A stretch of DNA of 9,202 bases from Nostocaceae cyanobacterium CSSed10_463m (GTDB lineage: Bacteria; Cyanobacteriota; Cyanobacteriia; Cyanobacteriales; Nostocaceae): the NCBI GenBank assembly GCA_003556955.1, contig PWQB01000469.1:1-9202 (forward strand). The letters run 5' to 3'. The position numbers were made by a program, and so were the translations under genes. Below are positions 1 to 6,800 of the stretch, one piece after another (the stretch's first letter is position 1; every line of letters starts with the position of its first letter). Under the pieces are notes generated by a model. The model was not told where the DNA came from. It did no database searches and saw nothing but the letters and a program-made list of their open reading frames with translations.

Positions 1-16
1 CAATTTGTGGCGATTC

Positions 17-165
17 TTAGGGACTTCCAAGAAATAAGTCATCCAATTAAACGTTAGCGTAGCTTGCCGAAGGCTACCACAGAGACACAGAGGTCACAGA
101 GTTATGAGAGTTTGAGAGGTTTTTTGCGTTAGGTGATTGAGTATTTTTTATTTGGAAGTCCCTTA
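17..165. repeat. Small element bounded by inverted AGGGACTTCCAA arms
   Basis: AGGGACTTCCAA at 19-30 is the exact reverse complement of TTGGAAGTCCCT at 152-163, and the flanks still match in part (T.AGGG). About 120 bp lie between the arms. The same core (GGGACTTCC / GGAAGTCCC) recurs as an inverted pair at 3609-3654, so it is a dispersed repeat within this window. It could be a miniature inverted-repeat element or a folded intergenic repeat. No transposase or clear target-site duplication is visible. Confidence 0.5.
59..77. repeat. Palindromic hairpin repeat GTAGC...GCTAC
   Basis: GTAGCTTGCCGAAGGCTAC folds into a 7-bp stem with one T-G wobble and the five-base loop GCCGA. From general knowledge, GCGTAGCTTGCCGAAGG-type sequences are a common dispersed repeat in Nostoc-like genomes. 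There is no T-run next to it, so I do not call it a terminator. Confidence 0.5.
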
Positions 166-256
166 CGAGTAAATTTTGAAGAAAATTTGCACTTGTTCTT
201 TTTCCCCTCATGGCGACTCGAATTTTTTGGCAGAAATATTGGGTAAGTGTCAATGA

Positions 257-2701
257 TTAATCATCATCTATTTCTGGTTCATCCAAGCCCTCAGATGTAG
301 CCATAGATTCAGGCGAATCTATTCCATCGTCTGTAAAGCGGATAACTTGACCATTGAAGAAATCCGCTAGACGCTTGGCGGCGATCGCCACTTCATCAGT
401 TTCCCATTCAGCCAAAGGCCTTGGTGTTTGTTGCGGGGGTAAGGTTTGTACCCTAGCTGTACTTGTCTTTGATTCGGTTTTGGCTGGTGTTGCTACTGGT
501 GTTGGCGTTGGTGTTGGTGTTGGCGTAGCTGGTGCAAAGGATTGAATTTGCTGATTATAGTTGGGTGCTGGTGGTTGCTGAACGGTAGGAGGATTTTGTT
601 GTTGAGGATTTGTTCTTGTTGATTTAGAAGTAGAAGAAGTTCCTTTTTCCAAATAAACCTGGATTTCGCGCTGAAAAATATGTTGGAAAGCAGCTGTAAT
701 CACTGGTAGATCAGATTTAAGTGTGTCTAACCAAGCGCCTCTGACAGCAACACGAACCACGTTCCCGTTAAACTCTGTAATTTGACACATTTGACCCAGT
801 AAAGCTTGGCGAGAAGGCATCTGAATATTCATACAGACCTGTTGCCAAACTTGATTTAAGTCATACCCTGATTGTGTTGTAACTTCCTGTGGTGCAGGTT
901 CACTATTTACAGGTGCTGGTGCTTGAGTTTGAGGTTCTGGTGTGGTTGGGGTGGGATGAACCGGATTGTGATTTGTCGGCTGAGGTGCAGATACTGGGTT
1001 AACTGTCTGATTGTGATTTGTCGGCTGAGGTGCAGATACTGGGTTAACTATCGGATTGTGATTTGTGGGCTGAGGTGCAGATACTGGGTTAACTGTTTGA
1101 TTGTGATTTGTGGGCTGAGGTGCAGCAGCAACTGGGTAATAATTTGGAGCTACAGCAGGCGTATTTACTCGCTGAGGTGTGCTTGCAGCTTGGGTTTGAA
1201 CATTTGCACTCGGCAATAAACCTAGTAGTGTCACCTCCAACCATAAGCGTGGCTGGGTGGTATTTTTAATTTGCACTTCTGCTGTGCGTAGGTGTTGCTG
1301 TCCCAGCAAAATTGTACTCATATCGAGTTTTTGGGACAATTCCAGCAAAGCTGTCCAGGTTTGCTGAGTACAAGTAACTAAATCTTGACGATTAGCTGCT
1401 GTTTGTGCTATTAGCAAATCTCTGTATAAAGCGGCGAGATTTTGCAGAATAATTAGCGGTTCTCGTCCACTATCGAGGATTTTCCGGCTACAATCTAAAA
1501 CTCCTTCGGCTCGATTTTGAGCGATCGCCTTCAATAAGGCAATTAAGTCTTGTTCACTCACCGAACCGACCAAATCCCAAACTTTATCTGGTGTTACTTC
1601 ACCCACAGTCAAAGCTAATTGATCCAGTAGACTTTCTGCATCTCGCAATCCTCCCTGAGCAATTTGACCGATTAAGGTGACAGCATCAGAAGTAATATTA
1701 ATATTTTCCTTCGAGGCGATCGCACTTAAATGATTGACCATCGCCTCCAACTGAATACGTCTAAAATCAAATCTTTGGCAGCGTGAAATAATCGTTGGTA
1801 AGACTCGCTGCGGGTCTGTTGTGGCTAAAACAAAAACTACGTGCTTCGGTGGTTCTTCTAATGTTTTTAATAACGCATTGAATGCTGCGGTACTGAGCAT
1901 ATGGCAATTATGCACCAAAAGCCCATTTGCCACAAAGTTGTGATTATCTGCCACTTCAATGTCATAGACTCGTTCAACTCCAGCGAGGTGAACAGATTCG
2001 ACTGTCTCCAAACTTGTAATCCATTTAGTGACATTCACAGGAGATAGTATCTTCGCTCCTTCTTTTACGTCTTTTGCTGGTATCCATCCCTGGTCTGTCC
2101 TGATTAAATGATTACCCGTACATCTAATTTCTCGGTTATTTGTCTTGATAACCAGCGTTTGACGTTCTCCTTGGTCTAACCACCTAACAACTTGCTTGAA
2201 TTGCCACTCGCCGGATGAGTCGTTGTAACTCATCACCTTCTTACCCTTGAGACTAGGGTTATCAATTCTGACGAGTCCTTGATCAGTTAAAACCAGAGTA
2301 TCTCCAGTCAGGCATTCATCGACCACATAAACCTTGTACCGACACTGTACAGGGGCAAACTGTGCCTTTTCAATTAACTCACGAATATTATCTACACCAG
2401 TGTTGCTGGCAGCATCAATTTCTATCACATCCAGAGAATAGCCCTTAGTGATGCCTTGACAAACATCACATACTCCACAGGGTTCAGCAGTGGGTTGGTT
2501 ACTGTTGAGACAATTTAAAGATTTAGCCAAAATCCGGGCGCTAGAAGTCTTTCCCGTGCCTCTGGGGCCTGTAAACAAATAGGCCGGGGCAATTTTAGCA
2601 GTGTTGATCGCGTTGGTGAGGGTGGTAGCGATCGCCTCTTGTCCCACCAGTTCAGCAAAACTCTTGGGGCGATACTTATGGTGGAGGGGTTCGTAAGACA
2701 T
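257..2701 (-). CDS. dnaX: DNA polymerase III subunit tau (DnaX) precursor with mini-intein
   Basis: This is the ATP-driven clamp-loader subunit that loads the sliding clamp and couples polymerase cores at the replication fork. The protein has 814 residues, or 678 after removal of the intein at 130-265. The AAA+ motor shows Walker A GPRGTGKT (45-52), a zinc module (C64, C75, C78, C81), Walker B VYVVDE (124-129) continuing as C266-H267 after the intein, the sensor-1 region VFVLATTD (289-296) and the SRC arginine finger (R307). A collar region follows at roughly 370-500. Then comes a Pro/Gln/Asn-rich linker with 15-residue repeats, a C-terminal folded domain (about 613-690), a second Pro/Thr-rich linker and an acidic tail. 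The ATG at 2701 lies directly before the conserved YEPLHHKYRP start. No Shine-Dalgarno sequence is visible. No A-AAA-AAG slippery heptamer was found for making gamma. The gene is transcribed away from its unknown-function neighbour. Confidence 0.97.
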   Translation of the reverse strand: MSYEPLHHKYRPKSFAELVGQEAIATTLTNAINTAKIAPAYLFTGPRGTGKTSSARILAKSLNCLNSNQPTAEPCGVCDVCQGITKGYSLDVIEIDAASNTGVDNIRELIEKAQFAPVQCRYKVYVVDECLTGDTLVLTDQGLVRIDNPSLKGKKVMSYNDSSGEWQFKQVVRWLDQGERQTLVIKTNNREIRCTGNHLIRTDQGWIPAKDVKEGAKILSPVNVTKWITSLETVESVHLAGVERVYDIEVADNHNFVANGLLVHNCHMLSTAAFNALLKTLEEPPKHVVFVLATTDPQRVLPTIISRCQRFDFRRIQLEAMVNHLSAIASKENINITSDAVTLIGQIAQGGLRDAESLLDQLALTVGEVTPDKVWDLVGSVSEQDLIALLKAIAQNRAEGVLDCSRKILDSGREPLIILQNLAALYRDLLIAQTAANRQDLVTCTQQTWTALLELSQKLDMSTILLGQQHLRTAEVQIKNTTQPRLWLEVTLLGLLPSANVQTQAASTPQRVNTPAVAPNYYPVAAAPQPTNHNQTVNPVSAPQPTNHNPIVNPVSAPQPTNHNQTVNPVSAPQPTNHNPVHPTPTTPEPQTQAPAPVNSEPAPQEVTTQSGYDLNQVWQQVCMNIQMPSRQALLGQMCQITEFNGNVVRVAVRGAWLDTLKSDLPVITAAFQHIFQREIQVYLEKGTSSTSKSTRTNPQQQNPPTVQQPPAPNYNQQIQSFAPATPTPTPTPTPVATPAKTESKTSTARVQTLPPQQTPRPLAEWETDEVAIAAKRLADFFNGQVIRFTDDGIDSPESMATSEGLDEPEIDDD
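498..527 (-). repeat. Hexanucleotide microsatellite in dnaX (Pro-Thr/Val run)
   Basis: Five consecutive GGTGTT/GGCGTT-type hexamers, read on the minus strand, encode alternating Pro-Thr residues (TPTPTPTP). They sit in the second low-complexity linker of DnaX. This is a slippage-prone but frame-preserving repeat. Confidence 0.75.
966..1126 (-). repeat. 45-bp tandem repeats in the dnaX linker
   Basis: Three full 45-bp units (966-1010, 1011-1055, 1056-1100) and a partial fourth (1101-1126) encode the 15-residue unit APQPTNHN[QP][TI]VNPVS. The units differ at only a few bases, so expansion looks recent. They lie in the disordered linker between the clamp-loader core and the C-terminal domain of DnaX. 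Because the unit is a multiple of three bases, copy-number change would alter linker length without breaking the reading frame. Confidence 0.9.
1907..2314 (-). other. In-frame mini-intein within dnaX (136 aa)
   Basis: This is a protein-splicing element at residues 130-265 of the precursor. It starts with the nucleophile C130 (CLTGDT, block A). It has a block B T-x-x-H motif (TGNH, 195-198) and a block F/G end, VYDIEVADNHNFVANG followed by LLVHN. That end supplies the penultimate His264 and terminal Asn265, and the +1 extein residue is Cys266. All class 1 splicing residues are present, so it should be active. At 136 residues, with about 20 residues between blocks B and F, there is no room for a LAGLIDADG or HNH homing endonuclease, so it is not self-mobile. 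It separates DE from CH in Walker B. DnaX inteins are known in cyanobacteria (Synechocystis carries a larger one with an endonuclease). Confidence 0.95.
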
Positions 2702-2766
2702 GGATAGAGGACTTCAGTGCCTTTCAACTTTGGTTAGCAGCACCCAGTCGAGTTGGGGATGCAATC

Positions 2767-2795
2767 ATTTTAAACTTTTGTAGATTGGTTGTGTA
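2767..2795 (-). promoter_or_regulatory. Candidate dnaX promoter
   Basis: On the minus strand TACACA (2790-2795) and TAAAAT (2767-2772) are separated by 17 bp. They match the sigma-70-type -35 box at 4/6 and the -10 box at 5/6 positions. This would give a leader of about 60 bases ahead of the dnaX ATG. It is a consensus match only, in an AT-rich divergent intergenic region. Confidence 0.3.
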
Positions 2796-2870
2796 TGTGT
2801 CATACCCTAGAAAAAACGCGAGATTTTAAATCTACACATTTCAGTTAACAATACTCAAGGGTGTAAAAAA

Positions 2871-3554
2871 ATGCTTAGGCGGCTAATTCAATGGTTTAAA
2901 GGTCTTTTTCGCAGCTTGTTTGGAGGCCAACGAACTCCCTCGAATCTGGGGGATAATGTGCCAGAAAAACCAGCGCCACCCCTAACCGATACTGACTTAG
3001 AATTTCTTTTCAACGAACTTATAGAAGGGGTACATCAAGCCAGAGGACAAGATTGGGCGCAAAATTGGCTACATAATATTGAAAATCGGGTCTCAACTGA
3101 ACGCTGGGTAGAATGGTTACAGCGCTTTGGCGAAAGATTGTTAGCATCACCTAAACCTAACAATGAATTAGCGGCTCGCTTTGTACAACTGGGTAATCTA
3201 CGGGTGGGTAAAGTTGGAGATGTTGCTTATGAAATTGGAATGCAGCTATTAACGCGCAACCAAGGTGAACCAATATGGGAATATGACGGGCCAGATGCAG
3301 TCAACACCAATTTACCCTCTCCAGATAATTACCCAGTTTCAGAAGAAATCAATCAGGAAGCAAATTTCCCCGACGATGGAACCACCCAAACTGTCACTTT
3401 AGATGAGTTGTTAGTGATGTTGCAGCAAGATCAGAGTTTACGGCAGCAAATTGCCCAGCAATTGGCCATTGAGACAGATGATCCCCAACTAATTATCCAG
3501 GAATTGGTCAATCAATATCATGCTCCCAGTCAATCCCATCCAAATCAGAATTGA
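2871..3554 (+). CDS. Unknown protein sharing the N-terminal module of the TPR-CHAT neighbour
   Basis: This 227-residue soluble protein has no recognised catalytic motif. Residues 37-128 align without gaps to residues 39-130 of the next gene at 48 of 92 identical positions by my count, including R58-G-Q, W62, W79, W82, FGE, the SP.PN motif and a G-K-V-G stretch. The amphipathic start (MLRRLIQW, then GGQ) also resembles the neighbour's start. A second shared motif, TLDELLV (176-182), precedes a Gln-rich helix-like C-terminus. Between them lies an acidic linker containing IWEY (135-138), another motif found in the neighbour's linker. AAGG at 2857-2860, ten bases before the ATG, is a plausible ribosome binding site. 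The next gene is on the same strand 258 bp downstream. I infer an ancient tandem duplication and a possible adaptor role; no function is shown. Confidence 0.85.
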   Translation: MLRRLIQWFKGLFRSLFGGQRTPSNLGDNVPEKPAPPLTDTDLEFLFNELIEGVHQARGQDWAQNWLHNIENRVSTERWVEWLQRFGERLLASPKPNNELAARFVQLGNLRVGKVGDVAYEIGMQLLTRNQGEPIWEYDGPDAVNTNLPSPDNYPVSEEINQEANFPDDGTTQTVTLDELLVMLQQDQSLRQQIAQQLAIETDDPQLIIQELVNQYHAPSQSHPNQN

Positions 3555-3593
3555 CTTTTGCTGTGAGCGTCAGTATCACGATTCAGGGACAAA

Positions 3594-3654
3594 GGGATCT
3601 GGGATCTGGGGACTTCCGTTCAACCATTCATAGCCCTGCTCTAGAGGAAGTCCC
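3594..3654. repeat. Heptamer repeat plus inverted GGGACTTCC arms
   Basis: Two GGGATCT heptamers (3594-3607) run directly into GGGACTTCC (3609-3617). That sequence pairs with GGAAGTCCC (3646-3654) across a 28-base loop. The arm core is the same as in the element at 17-165. The position, shortly after the stop of the 227-residue gene, would suit an attenuating hairpin, but only pyrimidine-mixed sequence follows it, not a T-run. I therefore call it a dispersed repeat. Confidence 0.5.
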
Positions 3655-3695
3655 TTCTTCCCCAATCCTGAAATAACCCAGTTTTGTATACTTTT

Positions 3696-3701
3696 TATAA
3701 T
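3696..3701 (+). promoter_or_regulatory. Candidate -10 box ahead of the TPR-CHAT gene
   Basis: A perfect TATAAT lies 111 bp before the ATG at 3813, but no good -35 box sits 16-18 bp upstream. An alternative is TTGATT (3748-3753) with TACAAT (3773-3778), at a long 19-bp spacing. If either is real, the TPR-CHAT gene has its own promoter and need not be read with the upstream gene. Confidence 0.3.
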
Positions 3702-3812
3702 CAGATCGCCAAAAGCCTGTTGAATTTCGGTGGGTTTTACGTAATTATTGATTTTTTTAACACAACGATCGCTACAATAATCTAGGAGAGATAAAATCCA
3801 AGAGTTTAGCAG

Positions 3813-6800
3813 ATGCTCACGCAGCTATTGCAGTGGCTTAACAAGTTTTCCAAGCACCCCGGTGGTCAGAAACAGAGTCCTTCTTTAGAGGATTCCAGGG
3901 GATTGGAGGTGGTACAACCACCCCCTGAGTTAACTAATGGGGATCTAGAGGTTTTATTTACCCAGTTGTTGGCAGGTGTTCAGCAAGGACGAGGACAACA
4001 ATGGGCGATCCAGTATCTACAACGCATGGAGGATCGGATCACTGTTGACCAGTGGATAGATTGGCTGCTGATATTTGGTGAAAAATTGCTGTTGTCACCA
4101 GTGCCTAATCATCAGTTAGCAAAGCAGATGATGCAACTAGGTGAACTGGGAATTGGCAAGGTTGGTGAGCTTGCTTACGACATTGGTATCCGGTTGTTGA
4201 CAGGAGAATTTGTCGAGCATAACCAGGAGGATGAACAGGGTGAAAGCACAACGTCCAATATTTCGGAAGTTCCACTAGATTCACCAGGTCAGGAACTGAT
4301 ACGCAATTTAGGCGAATTGTTATGGGAATCTGAAGACCCAGAATTTGAAATTACAGCAAAAAGGTTCCCAACAGATTCTACTGCCGAAATACTGGCGGAG
4401 AATACAGATGATCAAGGAATCTGGGAAGATTCCACTGAAGGGGCGGAAATTACCACAACACCCGAAACAGATTCTACTGCCGAAATATTGGCGGAGCATA
4501 CAGATGAAGGGGCAGAAATCACCGCAACACCTGAAACAGATTCTACTGCCGAAATATTGGCGGAGCATACAGATCAACGAATCTGGGAATATGCTGTAGC
4601 AGAAGGTGAAATCACAGCACCATCCCCTGTCACGCCACCTAATGAAGATGTAATTGGCAATTTAAGCGAACTTTTCTGGGATTTAGAAGAACCACAAGCC
4701 CAGATTGAGTTCATCCCATCAGAACCAGCAATGATATCTTCTCCTGAAGATGATCATCAGTCTGTGGCAAATATGGATACTTTGGATGAGTTGTTGGTGA
4801 GGTTGGATCAGAGTACTAATTTAGTCCAACAGCTGGCGGCTAATCTCACACCTACTAACCCGATAGCAGCTATTACTGTTAATCAACCTAATTTTGAAGC
4901 TCAAACTTGGTTTTATCAAGGTCTGCAACAAGCCAGAACAGGTGATTTGCTAGGAGCGATCGCCTCTTATAACCAAGCCATCGAAATCAATCCTGATGCC
5001 TATGAATATTGGTTTAACAGGGGTTTGACTTTATTCCATTTAGAATATTTTACCGATGCGATCGCCTCTTATGACCAAGCCATAGCCATCAAACCCAATC
5101 ACTACAAATCCTGGTATAACCGGGGCGGGACTTTAGGCGAATTAGGACAATATGAAGATGCGATCGCCTCTTTTAATCAAGCCATAGCAATTCAGCCCCA
5201 AAATCCAGAGGCTTTGTCTAGCAAGGCTTTAGCCCTGTTGAAATTGGGTCAAGTTAATGAGGCAATTTCCAGCTATGATCAAGCCCTAAATCTAGAACCA
5301 CTAGACCCAGAAAACTGGTATTACCGAGGTATCGCTTTAGCTGTTAGTGAGCAATATCCAGAAGCGATCGCCTCTTATGACAAAGCCATAGAAATCCAAC
5401 CAGATTTTCATGAAGTCTGGATTGACCGGGGTGTAGTCTTATTCAATTTAGGAAATTGGTCAGAAGCGATCATCTCCTGGGATCAAGCCCTGTCAACGCA
5501 ACCAGATTTATACTTAGCTTGGTATAACAGAGGTATAGCTTTAGACAACTTAGGACAGAGAGAAGAAGCGATCGCCTCCTACCACAATGCCATAGCCATC
5601 AAACCCGACTTTCACTTAGCTTGGTACAATCAAGCAGTAGCATTGTTTCATTTAGAAAGATTTGCCGAAGCGATCGTTACCTACGATAACGCCTTACAAA
5701 TTAAACTTGACTACTGGGAAGCTTGGATTGGTCGAGGCACAGCTGCTGCTCATTTAAGTGGTGAAACACCATTAAATTCCTTAACTAGCATCTCCACCCA
5801 AAATCCTGCCTTACAGCAGGGCGGTTATGAAGGTAAAATAGCCAGCTTAGAAGAAGGATTAAAACACATTCGCCCAGATACCCACCCAGAAGGTTGGGGA
5901 AGACTACACATAGCAAAGGGTAATACTTATTACGAACGAGGTAGAAAATCTGCTGCATCTCGTAATTATTGGTGTCAAGCCATAGCCGAATACGATCAAG
6001 CCCTGTTAACCCTCACCACAGGAGATTTTACAGAGTTACATTTAGAGGTTGTGCAATCTCTGATTAAAACACTTTTGGGTATAGGTCAAACAGCACAAGC
6101 ACAAGAATTACAGCAACTAGCCGCCGATTTATTAGCACAACTACTGACCGAAACCACTCTTTCTGATGAAAGCAAAAAACAACTAGCCCTCAAATTTGCG
6201 GGAATTGGTCAATTAGAAGTTGATTTAGCAGTCGAGTACGGCGACTTAGTAGAAGCCTGGGAAATGGCAGAACAAGGCAAAAATTCCTGTTTAACTTGGC
6301 TACTATCTGATTGGCACGAACAGATTTACTCACATTACTACAGTTCAGTTCAACAACTCCTCAATCCCCACACAGCAATTATTTACTGGCATATTAGCCC
6401 AGTAGCGTTACATACCTTCATTATCAAAGACCAAGCCCCATCACCCATTTTAGTATTTACACCCGTACAAAATTTTGGAACCATAGACTTACAAGCAAAC
6501 GCCCAGCCTGTTCATGAATTTCCTCTACCAGAAGATGTCAGACGCTTAATTGAATTTGAAGATTGGTTGGAAGATTGGCAGCAAGAATATGAAGACTATC
6601 TAAATCAAGCCCAAGACCAACACAGCAAAAGCAATCATCCTTGGCGAGTGGATATGGAAGCAAAGCTGTTGCAACTCAAAAATATTCTCCAAATTTCCAC
6701 AATTACCCAAGAACTTGAAGACATCACCCAACTAATTTTAATTCCTCACCGCGACTTACATAAATTACCTCTCCATACTCTGTTTAATATTTCCTCACCC

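Larger units (their letters stand above)
1..256. other. Non-coding repeat-bearing DNA downstream of dnaX
   Basis: I see no coding region here. The stretch holds a hairpin-forming repeat at 59-77 and a pair of inverted arms (about 19-30 and 152-163), listed separately. The rest is AT-rich. No convincing rho-independent terminator follows dnaX, which ends leftward at 257: there is no GC-rich stem followed by a T-run on the minus strand. Confidence 0.6.

Noticed and set aside
354..545. Plus-strand open frame of 63 codons opposite dnaX
   Set aside because: It is the antisense of the Pro-Thr linker of DnaX. Its composition is repetitive and the opposite frame has clear homology.
966..1126. CRISPR-like array
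   Set aside because: The 45-bp units are contiguous with no unique spacers and encode an in-frame peptide repeat of DnaX.
257..1200. Programmed frameshift in dnaX to make the gamma subunit
   Set aside because: No A-AAA-AAG heptamer was found. The nearest A-run (GAAAAAG, near 643-650) has only five As and no evident downstream stem, so I do not claim it.
872..1219. Plus-strand open frame of 115 codons rich in Cys/Arg repeats
   Set aside because: It is a shadow of the 45-bp repeat region of dnaX. Its repeats simply mirror those of the real gene.
4320..4599. Open frames on both strands with repeated sequence in the TPR-CHAT linker
   Set aside because: They are out-of-frame readings of the TDSTAEILAE coding repeats. 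The long frame 3813-7613 is continuous and has domain homology.
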